From Pantoea sp. alder81 (lineage in GTDB: Bacteria > Pseudomonadota > Gammaproteobacteria > Enterobacterales > Enterobacteriaceae): a DNA stretch of 64,000 nucleotides. This document shows positions 49,947 through 58,998 of the stretch, piece by piece. The notes beneath the pieces are model-generated. The model made no database searches. It had not been told where the DNA came from and was given only the letters and a program-made list of their open reading frames with translations. The stretch lies in the NCBI RefSeq assembly GCF_020179835.1, contig NZ_JAIUDA010000003.1, forward strand, positions 1 to 64,000, given 5' to 3'. Made by a program: the position numbers and the translations under genes. Within the stretch, counting starts at the first letter, position 1; every line of letters begins with the position of its first letter.

Positions 49947-50846
49947 ATGAATAATTACCGTGCATCAATGCAAGAACTGGAGATGTTTGCCGCTATCGCG
50001 CAGCATCTGAGTTTTCGCAAAGCCGCTGAGGAGCGTAATGTCACGCCCTCGAGCCTGAGCCACGCCATGCGCAACTTTGAAGAGCGCTTAGGCGTACGGC
50101 TGCTGCATCGCACCACGCGAAAAGTGGCGCTGACCGAAGCCGGTGAGCGTTTTTTGCAGCGAATCCAGCCTGCGCTGGCTGACCTATCGCAGGCGGTGGA
50201 TGAACTGAACGACTGGCGCAGCGATCCCCGTGGCGTGTTGCGCATTAGCATGCCGCGTTCAGCGGAGGCGCTGTTTTTTCAGTCCCTGATACTGCCGTTT
50301 GTACAACGCTACCCGGAGATTACGCTGGAGATCGACAGCAATGACGCGCTGGTGGATATCGTAGAAAGCGGCTTTGATGCGGGCGTACGCTATGGCGATG
50401 TACTGGCGCAGGATATGATCGCGGTGCCTTTTGGTCGGCCGATGCGTGCACTGGCGGTGGCCAGTCCGGATTTCCTTGCTCAGCACGGCGTTCCGCTGTT
50501 ACCGGCGGAGCTATTGCAGTTTCCCTGCATTGAAAGACGCTTTCCGAGCGGACGTCGCTATCGTTGGGAATTTTGGCAGGATGGGCGCAAACAGGAAGTG
50601 GCGGTAAAAGGCTCGCTGGTGCTGGACAATAACGAGCGCATTCTGCAAGCAGCTCGCGCCGGTTTAGGGATCGCCTTTTTGCATCAGGATGCAGTCAGCA
50701 ATGCATTAGCGACTGGAGAATTAGTTGAAATACTTGCTGAGTATACCCAGGTTGAGGAAGGATTCTGGCTCTATTACCCGAGCAGGAAATATCTATCCGC
50801 ACCGTTGAGGCATTTTATTAATTGGATTAAAGATATCAATAAATAA
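49947..50846 (+). CDS. LysR-family transcriptional regulator
   Basis: The 299-residue protein has an N-terminal winged helix (about 8-66) with FAAIAQHLSFRKAAEERNVTP and LHRTTRKVALTEAGERFL, then a periplasmic-binding-like effector domain (about 92-295) of the YafC/DsdC-unrelated 'SGFDAGVRYGD' type common in regulators of reductases. It is divergent from the aldo-keto reductase gene and is its most likely regulator. The C-terminal codons are more A/T-rich than its 5' part. Confidence 0.93.
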   Translation: MNNYRASMQELEMFAAIAQHLSFRKAAEERNVTPSSLSHAMRNFEERLGVRLLHRTTRKVALTEAGERFLQRIQPALADLSQAVDELNDWRSDPRGVLRISMPRSAEALFFQSLILPFVQRYPEITLEIDSNDALVDIVESGFDAGVRYGDVLAQDMIAVPFGRPMRALAVASPDFLAQHGVPLLPAELLQFPCIERRFPSGRRYRWEFWQDGRKQEVAVKGSLVLDNNERILQAARAGLGIAFLHQDAVSNALATGELVEILAEYTQVEEGFWLYYPSRKYLSAPLRHFINWIKDINK

Positions 50847-50959
50847 TTACCTGAACACTTAACACCTTTAATTAAAGCCTAACAATAAAACCGTAAGATT
50901 TAATTAAAATTAAAGACAGATTAGACGTGAAATAAGAAACAAATCGCGTAGACTGCCTG

Positions 50960-51062
50960 CGGGCGCTTGAGGCAATCTGCCTCAAGCATTTTCAATTGAG
51001 GTGGGTTGTGGAAGGAGAAACTCATGCGGTCAATTTTCATCAACCGCACGAGCAGGCAACTA
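50960..51062 (-). ncRNA. Putative Sok-like antisense RNA
   Basis: In hok/sok loci a short unstable antisense RNA pairs with the leader of the toxin mRNA. Here the minus strand carries GGTTGATGAAAATTGACC, close to the R1 Sok segment, and ends at the GCTTGAGGCA hairpin, where R1 Sok also ends. I could not find a convincing promoter; TTGCAT-N17-TACCCT on the minus strand within 51072-51120 is weak. Ends are approximate. Confidence 0.35.
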
Positions 51063-51086
51063 CCCGAAACACCTAAGCAATGTTAG
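51024..51086 (+). CDS. Short leader ORF in the hok locus
   Basis: Twenty codons (MRSIFINRTSRQLPETPKQC) preceded by GGAAGGAGAAACTC. It occupies the place of the mok leader gene, whose translation controls hok in R1, but here it stops 41 bases before the hok start and does not overlap it. Its 3' half lies in the long hairpin. Translation is inferred only from the ribosome site. Confidence 0.35.
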   Translation: MRSIFINRTSRQLPETPKQC

Positions 51087-51126
51087 GGTAGTTGCTTGCT
51101 CGTGCTAATGCAAGGAGTAAGTGATT

Positions 51127-51273
51127 ATGAAGTTATCATTCAGCAAGCTGATTATCGGCGGGCTCATGCTATTAGTATTGTGCCTGGTGAATCGCAATAC
51201 ACTCTGTGAATTACGGTTTAAGATATTCGCTGCTGAATTATCTGCGGTAATGGCTTACGAAGTCAGGCAGTAA
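51127..51273 (+). CDS. hok: Hok/Gef-family type I toxin (membrane peptide)
   Basis: A 48-residue peptide, MKLSFSKLIIGGLMLLVLCL then VNRNTLCELRFKIFAAELSA, ending VMAYEVRQ. It has one N-terminal membrane segment (about 7-21), the Hok hallmarks Cys-x7-LCE(L/I)R (Cys19, Cys27) and the C-terminal MAYE. R1 Hok has 52 residues. Hok peptides insert in the inner membrane and collapse its potential when made in excess. GGAG lies 9 bases before the ATG. The structured leader and possible antisense RNA support a type I toxin-antitoxin locus rather than a chance frame. Confidence 0.85.
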   Translation: MKLSFSKLIIGGLMLLVLCLVNRNTLCELRFKIFAAELSAVMAYEVRQ

Positions 51274-51280
51274 CACTTCA

Positions 51281-51304
51281 ATAGCAGGGGGTCGCCCCTG
51301 CTAT
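51281..51304 (+). terminator. Hairpin after the hok gene
   Basis: Perfect 10-bp stem ATAGCAGGGG/CCCCTGCTAT with a GTCG loop, 7 bases past the hok stop. Only TTT follows, so it could be a terminator or the 3' end structure that pairs back to the leader in hok mRNAs. Confidence 0.6.
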
Positions 51305-51369
51305 TTCCCGCAAAGCTTATGCGTTAGCTCCAGCGCCTTATTTATCGTTTCAATTAAATAGAACCCGTA

Positions 51370-51399
51370 ATAAAAAACGGCTCCATCAAGGAGCCGTTT
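51370..51399 (-). terminator. Terminator of lpdA / pyruvate dehydrogenase operon
   Basis: 10-bp stem AAACGGCTCC/GGAGCCGTTT with a 5-base loop (51375-51399), followed on the minus strand by TTTATTACGG. It is 19 bases past the lpdA stop. TTTCTTTATTT on the other side makes it usable for rightward transcripts as well. Confidence 0.88.
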
Positions 51400-51418
51400 C
51401 TTTATTTAGCACGAAAGA

Positions 51419-52843
51419 TTATTTCTTTTTCGCTTTCGGGTTTGGCAGGTCAGTGATGCTACCTTCGAACACTTCAGCCGCCAGGCCAACAGACTCATGC
51501 AACGTTGGGTGCGCGTGAATGGTCAGTGCGATGTCTTCTGCATCACAGCCCATCTCGATCGCCAGACCGATTTCACCCAACAGCTCGCCGCCGTTGGTGC
51601 CGACAATCGCACCACCGATCACACGGTGAGTCTCTTTGTCGAAGATCAGTTTGGTCATTCCGTCTGCGCAGTCAGAAGCGATAGCACGGCCAGAAGCAGC
51701 CCACGGGAAGGTGGAGACTTCGTAGCTGATGCCTTTCTCTTTGGCTTCTTTCTCGGTCAGGCCCACCCAGGCAACTTCTGGCTCGGTATAGGCAATAGAA
51801 GGAATCACTTTCGGGTCGAAGTAGTGTTTCAGACCAGAAATCACTTCTGCCGCGACGTGGCCTTCGTGCACACCTTTGTGCGCCAGCATTGGCTGGCCGA
51901 CGATGTCGCCGATAGCAAAGATGTGTGGCACGTTGGTACGCAGCTGTTTGTCGACGCGGATGAAACCACGATCGTCCACTTCCACGCCCGCTTTACCAGC
52001 ATCCAGGCCTTTACCGTTTGGCACACGGCCAATCGCCACCAGCACTGCGTCATAACGCTGCGCTTCAGCCGGAGCTTTTTTACCTTCCATTGATACGTAG
52101 ATACCATCGTCTTTCGCTTCAACAGCGGTCACTTTGGTTTCCAGCATCAGGTTGAATTTTTTGCTGATACGTTTGGTGAAGACTTTCACCACGTCTTTAT
52201 CGGCAGCAGGGATAACCTGGTCGAACATCTCAACCACGTCGATCTCTGAACCCAGCGCGTTATACACGGTGGCCATTTCCAGACCGATGATGCCGCCGCC
52301 CATTACCAGCAGACGCTTCGGTACTTCTTTCAGTTCCAGCGCATCGGTTGAATCCCACACGCGTGGATCGTTGTGTGGGATGAATGGCAGTTCGATTGGG
52401 CGTGAGCCCGCAGCGATGATCGCGTTATCGAAGTTGATGGTGGTTGCGCCACCCTCACCTTCCACCACCAGGGTGTTAGCGCCGGTAAATTTACCCAGAC
52501 CGGTAACCACTTTCACTTTACGGCCTTTAGCCATACCGGCCAGACCGCCAGTCAGTTGAGTGATGACCTTTTCTTTCCAGGTACGAATCTTGTTGATGTC
52601 AGTTTGCGGCTGGCCAAACACGATACCGTGCTCTTCCAGTGCTTTCGCTTCTTCGATCACTTTCGCAACATGAAGCAGCGCTTTTGACGGGATACAGCCT
52701 ACGTTCAGACAAACACCACCGAGGGTGCTGTAACGCTCAACGATTACGGTTTCCAGACCTAAATCAGCGCAACGGAAGGCTGCAGAGTAACCTGCAGGAC
52801 CTGCCCCAAGTACCACGACTTGAGTTTTAATCTCTGTACTCAT
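51419..52843 (-). CDS. lpdA: Dihydrolipoyl dehydrogenase (E3)
   Basis: FAD/NAD disulfide oxidoreductase shared by the pyruvate and 2-oxoglutarate dehydrogenase complexes and the glycine cleavage system. The 474-residue protein (the E. coli length) has VVVLGAGPAGYSAA, the redox pair Cys45/Cys50 in GGVCLNVGCIPSK, the NAD motif GGGIIGLEMA and the catalytic HAHPTLHES near the end. Two ATGs are in tandem; the second (52843) fits the ribosome site AGAGG and gives MSTEIKTQ. The 171-base gap after aceF contains a hairpin. Confidence 0.98.
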   Translation of the reverse strand: MSTEIKTQVVVLGAGPAGYSAAFRCADLGLETVIVERYSTLGGVCLNVGCIPSKALLHVAKVIEEAKALEEHGIVFGQPQTDINKIRTWKEKVITQLTGGLAGMAKGRKVKVVTGLGKFTGANTLVVEGEGGATTINFDNAIIAAGSRPIELPFIPHNDPRVWDSTDALELKEVPKRLLVMGGGIIGLEMATVYNALGSEIDVVEMFDQVIPAADKDVVKVFTKRISKKFNLMLETKVTAVEAKDDGIYVSMEGKKAPAEAQRYDAVLVAIGRVPNGKGLDAGKAGVEVDDRGFIRVDKQLRTNVPHIFAIGDIVGQPMLAHKGVHEGHVAAEVISGLKHYFDPKVIPSIAYTEPEVAWVGLTEKEAKEKGISYEVSTFPWAASGRAIASDCADGMTKLIFDKETHRVIGGAIVGTNGGELLGEIGLAIEMGCDAEDIALTIHAHPTLHESVGLAAEVFEGSITDLPNPKAKKK

Positions 52844-52986
52844 CATGACCTCTTATTAGATTGCCGGCGGTCAAAAGCGAGCCCGTCCCAGGCTCCGCAT
52901 GCCCTTTATCCACCGGGACATTTCACCGCAAGAGTTTACAGAATTGTTAATAAACTGCCAACCGCGGCAACATTGAATGCTTACAA

Positions 52987-53010
52987 CAAGGCCGGCATTT
53001 GCCGGCCTTG
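52987..53010 (-). terminator. Hairpin between aceF and lpdA
   Basis: 11-bp inverted repeat CAAGGCCGGCA/TGCCGGCCTTG, 8 bases past the aceF stop, followed on the minus strand by TTGTAAGC. It would partly end aceEF transcripts, in line with lpdA having its own promoter in E. coli. Confidence 0.7.
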
Positions 53011-53017
53011 GTTAACT

Positions 53018-54910
53018 TCACATCACCAGACGGCGAATGTCGGACAGTGTGTTGTTGATGATGGTGATAAAGCGCGCACCATCAGCACCGTCGATCACGC
53101 GGTGGTCGAAGGAGAGTGAGATTGGCATCATCAGACGCGGCTCAAACTCTTTACCATTCCACACTGGCTCCATCGCAGACTTGGAGACACCGAGGATAGC
53201 GACTTCTGGCGCATTAACAATTGGCGCAAAGTGCGTGGTGCCCAGGCCGCCAAGGCTGGAGATGGTGAAGCAACCGCCCTGCATATCGCTAGCCGTCAGC
53301 TTGCCATCACGCGCTTTCTTAGAAATCGCCATCAGCTCACGCGACAGTTCAGTGATGCCTTTCTTGTTCACATCTTTGAACACCGGAACCACCAGACCGT
53401 TTGGCGTATCAACCGCCACACCGATGTTGATGTATTTCTTCAGCGTCAGTTTCTGTGCATCTTCAGACAGTGAACTGTTGAAACGCGGCATCTGCTCCAT
53501 CGCAGCGGCAACGGCTTTCATGATGAACACCACAGGGGTGAACTTCACATCCAGCTTACGTTTTTCCGCTTCGGCGTTCTGCTGCTTGCGGAACGCTTCC
53601 AGATCGGTGATATCGGTTTTATCGAAGTGCGTAACGTGCGGGATAACCACCCAGTTACGGCTCAGGTTCGCACCCGAGATCTTCTGGATACGACCCAGTT
53701 CCACTTCTTCCACTTCACCGAACTTGCTGAAGTCCACTTTCGGCCAAGGCAGCAGGCCAGGCAGGCTTCCGCCACTTGCCGCTGCAGCCGGTGCGGTTTC
53801 CGCACGCTTAACCGCATCTTTCACGTAAGACTGTACGTCTTCTTTCAGGATGCGACCTTTACGGCCGGTGCCTTTGACTTTCGCCAGATTCACACCGAAC
53901 TCGCGCGCCAGGCGACGAATCACCGGGGTAGCGTGGACGTAAGCATCGTTCTCGGCAAACTCGCCTTTCGCGTCAGCTTTTGCTGCTGGCGCTGTAGCGG
54001 CAGGTTTCGCTGCCGCCGGAGCCGGAGCCGCTTCCTGTTTCGCCGCAGGTGCCGCAGCAGCAGGCGCAGCGCCTTCTACTTCGAACACCATGATCAGTGA
54101 ACCGGTATTCACTTTATCGCCGGTAGACACTTTCAGCTCTTTCACGGTACCCGCGAATGGCGCTGGCACTTCCATTGACGCTTTGTCGCCTTCGACCACG
54201 ATCAGTGACTGCTCAGCAGTGACTTTGTCACCCACTTTGACCAGTACTTCCGTGACTTCAACTTCATCGCCGCCGATGTCAGGCACGTTAACGTCTTTCG
54301 CACCACCGGCCGCAGCCGGTGCAGCCGCCGGAGCCGCTTCTTGTTTCGCCGCTGGGGCAGCAGCAGGTGCTGCACCCTCTGCTTCGAAGATCATGATCAG
54401 CGAGCCGGTATTCACTTTATCGCCGGTAGCGATTTTGATCTCTTTCACCACGCCCGCGAACGGTGCTGGCACTTCCATTGAAGCCTTGTCGCCTTCAACG
54501 GTGAGCAGAGATTGTTCCGCTTCAACTTTGTCGCCGACTTTCACCAGAATCTCGGTGACTTCAACTTCATCACCACCGATGTCCGGCACGTTGACTTCTT
54601 TGCTCACTGAAGCAGCAGCTGCCGCAGGCGCGGCTTCTGCTTTCTTCTCTTCTGCCGCCGGGGCAGCTGCTGCTGCGCCCTCAGCTTCAAAGATCATCAT
54701 CAGTGAGCCGGTGTTCACTTTGTCACCGGTAGAGATTTTAATCTCTTTCACCACGCCAGCCTGAGGCGAAGGCACTTCCATAGAGGCTTTATCGCCTTCT
54801 ACGGTGATCAACGACTGTTCAGCTTCGACCTTGTCGCCCACCTTCACCAGAATTTCGGTGACTTCAACTTCGTCTGACCCGATATCCGGTACGTTAATTT
54901 CGATAGCCAT
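53018..54910 (-). CDS. aceF: Pyruvate dehydrogenase E2 (dihydrolipoyl acetyltransferase)
   Basis: Core of the pyruvate dehydrogenase complex. The 630-residue protein (the E. coli length) has three lipoyl domains with lipoyl lysines Lys41, Lys142 and Lys243, each in GDKASMEVP and spaced exactly 101 residues apart, joined by Ala/Pro linkers. A peripheral-subunit binding domain follows (about 327-365, [15 protein letters not shown]). The catalytic domain has His603 and Asp607 in [12 protein letters not shown]. It follows aceE by 14 bases. Confidence 0.98.
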   Translation of the reverse strand: MAIEINVPDIGSDEVEVTEILVKVGDKVEAEQSLITVEGDKASMEVPSPQAGVVKEIKISTGDKVNTGSLMMIFEAEGAAAAAPAAEEKKAEAAPAAAAASVSKEVNVPDIGGDEVEVTEILVKVGDKVEAEQSLLTVEGDKASMEVPAPFAGVVKEIKIATGDKVNTGSLIMIFEAEGAAPAAAPAAKQEAAPAAAPAAAGGAKDVNVPDIGGDEVEVTEVLVKVGDKVTAEQSLIVVEGDKASMEVPAPFAGTVKELKVSTGDKVNTGSLIMVFEVEGAAPAAAAPAAKQEAAPAPAAAKPAATAPAAKADAKGEFAENDAYVHATPVIRRLAREFGVNLAKVKGTGRKGRILKEDVQSYVKDAVKRAETAPAAAASGGSLPGLLPWPKVDFSKFGEVEEVELGRIQKISGANLSRNWVVIPHVTHFDKTDITDLEAFRKQQNAEAEKRKLDVKFTPVVFIMKAVAAAMEQMPRFNSSLSEDAQKLTLKKYINIGVAVDTPNGLVVPVFKDVNKKGITELSRELMAISKKARDGKLTASDMQGGCFTISSLGGLGTTHFAPIVNAPEVAILGVSKSAMEPVWNGKEFEPRLMMPISLSFDHRVIDGADGARFITIINNTLSDIRRLVM

Positions 54911-54924
54911 TACTCTCTTACCTC

Positions 54925-57591
54925 TTAAGCCAGACGCGGGTTAACTTTATCGGCATCGATGCTGAATTTGGTGATCGCGTCTGCCACCACTTTCTTATCG
55001 ATTTCGCCGCGTTTAGCCAGCTCACCCAGCGCAGCAACCACAACATACGATGCATCCACTTCGAAGTGGTGACGCAGGTTTTCACGGCTGTCTGAACGAC
55101 CGAAGCCATCGGTACCCAGCACGCGATAATCGCTTGAAGGGACGTAGCTACGAACCTGTTCTGCGAACAGCTTCATGTAGTCAGTTGAGGCAACAGCTGG
55201 CGCTTCATTCATCACCTGAGCGATGTATGGCACGCGTGGCGTTTCAGTCGGATGCAGCATGTTCCAGCGCTCACAATCCTGGCCATCACGCGCCAGTTCA
55301 GTGAACGAGGTGACGCTGTAAACGTCTGAGCCGATACCGTAGTCTTTTGCCAGGATTTCCGACGCTTCACGAACGTGACGCAGGATAGAGCCTGAACCCA
55401 GCAGCTGCACTTTGCCTTTGCTACCTTCTACCGTTTCCAGCTTATAGATACCTTTACGGATACCCTCTTCAACGCCTTCTGGCATTGCTGGCATATGGTA
55501 GTTTTCGTTCAGCGTGGTGATGTAGTAGTAGATGTTCTCTTGCGCTTCGCCGTACATACGCACCAGGCCATCCTGCATGATCACCGCTACTTCATATGCG
55601 TATGAAGGATCGTAAGAGATACAGTTAGGAATCGTCAGTGACTGAATGTGGCTGTGACCATCTTCATGCTGCAAGCCTTCGCCGTTTAGCGTCGTACGAC
55701 CCGAAGTACCACCGACCAGGAAGCCGCGCGCCTGTTGGTCGCCTGCCAGCCACATCAGATCGCCGATACGCTGGAAACCGAACATCGAGTAATAGATGTA
55801 GAACGGAATCATCGGCAGGTTGTTGGTGCTGTAAGAGGTCGCCGCCGCCAGCCAGGATGAACCTGCGCCCAGCTCGTTGATCCCTTCCTGCAGAATCTGG
55901 CCTTTCTCGTCTTCTTTATAGTAAGCAACCTGCTCACGGTCCTGCGGGGTGTACTGCTGACCGTTCGGGCTGTAAATACCAATCTGACGGAACAGGCCTT
56001 CCATACCGAAGGTACGCGCTTCATCCGCAAGGATTGGCACCAGACGATCTTTGATCGACTTGTTCTTCAGCATCACGTTCAGTGCACGCACAAACGCGAT
56101 AGTGGTCGAGATCTCTTTGTTCTGCTCTTCCAGCAACGGTTTGAACTCTTCCAGCGTTGGCATTTCCAGCTTCTCGCTGAACTCTGCCTGACGGGTTGGC
56201 AGGTAGCCACCCAGCTTCTCACGCTGACCGTGCAGATAGTTGTACTCGTCAGAACCTTTATCGAAGGTCACGTACGGCAGGTTTTCGATCTGATCGTCAG
56301 CCACCGGCACGTTGAAGCGGTCACGGATGTAGCGAACGCCATCCATGTTCATCTTCTTCACCTGGTGCGCGATGTTTTTACCTTCCGCCGTGTCACCCAT
56401 ACCATAACCTTTGATGGTATGTGCGAGGATCAGGGTCGGCTGACCTTTGGTGTCCTGCGCTTTTTTCAGTGCTGCGTAGATTTTCTTCGGATCGTGGCCG
56501 CCACGGTTCAGCGCGAAGATCTCTTCGTCTGACCAGTCTTTCACCAGTGCAGCGGTCTCCGGGTATTTACCGAAGAAGTGCTCACGCACGTAGGCACCAT
56601 CACGGGATTTGAAGGTCTGGTAGTCGCCATCAACGGTTTCGTTCATCAGCTGGATCAGTTTGCCGCTGGTGTCCTGCTTCAGCAGTTCATCCCAACGCGC
56701 GCCCCAGATCACTTTGATCACGTTCCAGCCAGCACCGGCAAAGATGCCTTCCAGCTCGTTGATGATTTTGCCGTTACCAGTAACCGGGCCATCGAGGCGC
56801 TGCAGGTTACAGTTAATGATGAACACCAGGTTGTCCAGTTTCTCACGGGTGGCGATGGTGATCGCACCTTTAGATTCCGGCTCATCCATCTCGCCATCGC
56901 CAAGGAAGGCGTAAACAGTCTGGTTTTTGGTGTCTTTCAGACCACGGTGATCCAGATATTTCAGGAACTTCGCCTGATAGATCGCATTCAATGGACCCAG
57001 ACCCATAGACACGGTCGGGAACTGCCAGAAGTCAGGCATCAGTTTCGGGTGCGGGTAAGAAGACAGACCTTTACCGTGCACTTCCTGACGGAAGTTATTC
57101 ATCTGCTCTTCGGTCAGACGGCCTTCCAGGAAAGCACGTGAGTAGATGCCCGGAGAAATATGACCCTGGAAGTAAACCAGATCGCCGCCGTCTTTATCAC
57201 TGCGCGCACGGAAGAAGTGGTTAAAGCACACTTCATAAATGGTGGCAGAAGACTGGAAGGATGAGAGGTGACCACCCAACTCCAGATCTTTCTTCGATGC
57301 ACGCAGCACCGACATGATGGCGTTCCAGCGAATTGCGGAACGGATACGACGTTCAAGAGAGGTGTTGCCCGGATAGTCCGGTTCATCTTCAACAGCAATA
57401 GAGTTGATGTAGTTACTGATAGCCGACGCACCGCCTGCCACTTTCACGCCACCTTTGCGTGCTGCGTTCAATACCTGATCAAGCAGATACTGCGCGCGCT
57501 CAACACCTTCTTCACGGATGACCGATTCGATCGCCTGTAGCCAGTCACGAGTTTCGATCGGATCCACGTCATTCTGTAAACGTTCTGACAT
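54925..57591 (-). CDS. aceE: Pyruvate dehydrogenase E1
   Basis: Thiamine diphosphate-dependent, homodimeric decarboxylase of the complex. The 888-residue protein (E. coli 887) has the cofactor motif [10 protein letters not shown]...[10 protein letters not shown] (about 230-262) and the conserved HxH region [10 protein letters not shown]. The C-terminal domain contains [26 protein letters not shown] lies upstream of the ATG. It is the first structural gene after pdhR, separated by a 16-bp inverted repeat. Confidence 0.98.
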   Translation of the reverse strand: MSERLQNDVDPIETRDWLQAIESVIREEGVERAQYLLDQVLNAARKGGVKVAGGASAISNYINSIAVEDEPDYPGNTSLERRIRSAIRWNAIMSVLRASKKDLELGGHLSSFQSSATIYEVCFNHFFRARSDKDGGDLVYFQGHISPGIYSRAFLEGRLTEEQMNNFRQEVHGKGLSSYPHPKLMPDFWQFPTVSMGLGPLNAIYQAKFLKYLDHRGLKDTKNQTVYAFLGDGEMDEPESKGAITIATREKLDNLVFIINCNLQRLDGPVTGNGKIINELEGIFAGAGWNVIKVIWGARWDELLKQDTSGKLIQLMNETVDGDYQTFKSRDGAYVREHFFGKYPETAALVKDWSDEEIFALNRGGHDPKKIYAALKKAQDTKGQPTLILAHTIKGYGMGDTAEGKNIAHQVKKMNMDGVRYIRDRFNVPVADDQIENLPYVTFDKGSDEYNYLHGQREKLGGYLPTRQAEFSEKLEMPTLEEFKPLLEEQNKEISTTIAFVRALNVMLKNKSIKDRLVPILADEARTFGMEGLFRQIGIYSPNGQQYTPQDREQVAYYKEDEKGQILQEGINELGAGSSWLAAATSYSTNNLPMIPFYIYYSMFGFQRIGDLMWLAGDQQARGFLVGGTSGRTTLNGEGLQHEDGHSHIQSLTIPNCISYDPSYAYEVAVIMQDGLVRMYGEAQENIYYYITTLNENYHMPAMPEGVEEGIRKGIYKLETVEGSKGKVQLLGSGSILRHVREASEILAKDYGIGSDVYSVTSFTELARDGQDCERWNMLHPTETPRVPYIAQVMNEAPAVASTDYMKLFAEQVRSYVPSSDYRVLGTDGFGRSDSRENLRHHFEVDASYVVVAALGELAKRGEIDKKVVADAITKFSIDADKVNPRLA

Positions 57592-57637
57592 GGGGTGTGT
57601 TCCTTATCTGTGTCTAATACGTTGAATTATCAGGAGC

Positions 57638-57684
57638 CTGTCTTCTTGTGCTTTGTTTCTTGTTCACAGCACAAGAAGACAGGT
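57638..57684. repeat. Perfect 16-bp inverted repeat between pdhR and aceE
   Basis: CCTGTCTTCTTGTGCT/AGCACAAGAAGACAGG with a 15-base loop, in the 128-base gap between the two genes. It would fold strongly in the pdhR-aceE transcript. No T run follows in the direction of transcription. Confidence 0.85.
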
Positions 57685-57719
57685 CCGTCGTTTGTTTTCC
57701 GCACGTTCGTTGCCGTGCG

Positions 57720-58484
57720 TTATTCCTTACGTTGCTGTAAACGACGCAGGGAGCGTTCACGACGACTCTGCTCCCGGCTTCTATCCAGCAAGATTTCCTC
57801 AATGAACGCCAGGTGACGATGGGAGGCCTCGCGTGCTTGTTCTGGCTCACGAGCCACAATCGCCTCAAAGATACTGGCGCGGTGACCGCTCACTTTCGCC
57901 AGCATTTCCCGGCGAGCGTAAAGCAATTCGAAATTCTGACGGACGTTTTGTTCCAGCATAGGGCCCATGGAACGCAGCAAATGCAACAGCACCACATTAT
58001 GGGCGGCTTCTGTGACAGCGATCTGATACTTCATCACTGCATCTGCTTCGGCATCCAGATCGCCGCTGTCCTGCGCCTGCTGGATATGAACATGGCAGTC
58101 GCGGATGCGCTGCAGATCTTCATCTGTGCCACGCAGCGCCGCATAATAAGCAGCAACGCCTTCCAGCGCGTGGCGGGTTTCCAGCAGGTCAAACTGGGAT
58201 TCTGGATGTTCGGCAAGCAGGCTCACTAACGGATCGCTCATGCTTTGCCAGAGATTTGTTTGCACGAAGGTACCACCGCCCTGACGGCGTAACAGCAGGC
58301 CTTTGGCTTCCAGGCTCTGAATCGCTTCGCGCAGGGATGGACGTGAGACATCAAACTGTTTCGCCAGTTCGCGCTCGGGGAGAAGCTTTTCACCTGGCTG
58401 GAGCGTCCCTTCCATAATGAGGGATTCCAGCTGTTGCTCAATCGCATCGGAGAGCTTTGGTTGGCGAATTTTACTGTAAGCCAT
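57720..58484 (-). CDS. pdhR: Pyruvate-sensing repressor PdhR
   Basis: GntR/FadR-family repressor of the pdh operon that is released by pyruvate. The 254-residue protein (the E. coli length) has a winged helix (about 9-75; [27 protein letters not shown]) and a C-terminal FCD effector domain with the Asp/His metal or ligand residues spread over 100-230. Its own operator lies 34 bases upstream of the start, so it is autoregulated. Confidence 0.97.
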   Translation of the reverse strand: MAYSKIRQPKLSDAIEQQLESLIMEGTLQPGEKLLPERELAKQFDVSRPSLREAIQSLEAKGLLLRRQGGGTFVQTNLWQSMSDPLVSLLAEHPESQFDLLETRHALEGVAAYYAALRGTDEDLQRIRDCHVHIQQAQDSGDLDAEADAVMKYQIAVTEAAHNVVLLHLLRSMGPMLEQNVRQNFELLYARREMLAKVSGHRASIFEAIVAREPEQAREASHRHLAFIEEILLDRSREQSRRERSLRRLQQRKE

Positions 58485-58517
58485 CTTCCCTTCTTATTGT
58501 GCAAAACGTCCGGAGTA

Positions 58518-58534
58518 AATTGGTAATACCAATT
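58518..58534. promoter_or_regulatory. PdhR operator
   Basis: AATTGGTAATACCAATT is a perfect match to the PdhR box AATTGGT-N3-ACCAATT. It lies 34 bases upstream of the pdhR ATG. Confidence 0.92.
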
Positions 58535-58916
58535 GAAAAATGGTGCCCGTAAAGTAACAAAGTATTCACCTTGTGTCTATATGGCAGGCATCACACTTCC
58601 GGGGTATATCGCTGTTACAGCGCGCTAACTTCCCGTGATAAAGGCATATATTTGCTACGTAAGTGAATTGTTAACAGATTTCACTTTTACCAAACCTTAC
58701 ACTGAGTTAGCACTAAGCCTTACAGGCAACCATAAGCGAAAGCTATTCGTGTTTATTGTTTATTCATGTCAGAAATAACCTGGATGACACACAGTGAATG
58801 CTGCTGCTTTTTCAGCCATCTCTCAGCACAAAAAGCAAAAGCAGGTGCAAAGCGGCGCGCTTATCACTATTCTGGTCGCCATGGTAGTTTCAGCATGCAC
58901 ACAGCACGCCAAATAC

Positions 58917-58954
58917 CGTAAAGAAAAGAATACATTGCGTAAAACAGCCTTACA
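58917..58954. promoter_or_regulatory. Tandem TyrR-box-like sites upstream of aroP
   Basis: CGTAAA-N6-AATACA (58917-58934) and CGTAAA-N5-CTTACA (58938-58954) resemble the TyrR box TGTAAA-N6-TTTACA; the second is one base short in the spacer. They lie 45-82 bases before the aroP ATG, a position expected for TyrR control of this permease. Confidence 0.45.
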
Positions 58955-58998
58955 GTGCGCGCACTGCAGGTGCACAATAACAACATCACGAGGTTTGT

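Larger units (their letters stand above)
50955..51304 (+). ncRNA. hok-type toxin mRNA with structured leader
   Basis: The region resembles plasmid R1 hok mRNA. It begins with the palindrome GCTTGAGGCA/TGCCTCAAGC (50965-50987). ATTTTCATCAACC follows near 51032, matching the antisense target of hok/sok. Then comes a 19-bp hairpin (arms about 51047-51065 and 51086-51104), and then the toxin gene. It ends at a 10-bp hairpin (51281-51304). Exact transcript ends are inferred. Confidence 0.5.
58485..58998. other. pdhR-aroP divergent intergenic region
   Basis: About 510 bases holding the PdhR operator near pdhR and TyrR-like sites near aroP. A 102-codon frame from 58794 runs into aroP in another frame and lacks a plausible protein. 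I see no RNA gene here. Confidence 0.6.

Noticed and set aside
51108..51209. 33-codon frame overlapping hok as a true mok gene
   Set aside because: It begins after the leader hairpin and has only a weak ribosome site; not supported enough to list as a gene.
53037..54764. Plus-strand frames opposite aceF (up to 263 codons)
   Set aside because: Ser/Thr/Ala-rich shadows of the repeated lipoyl domains; no start signals.
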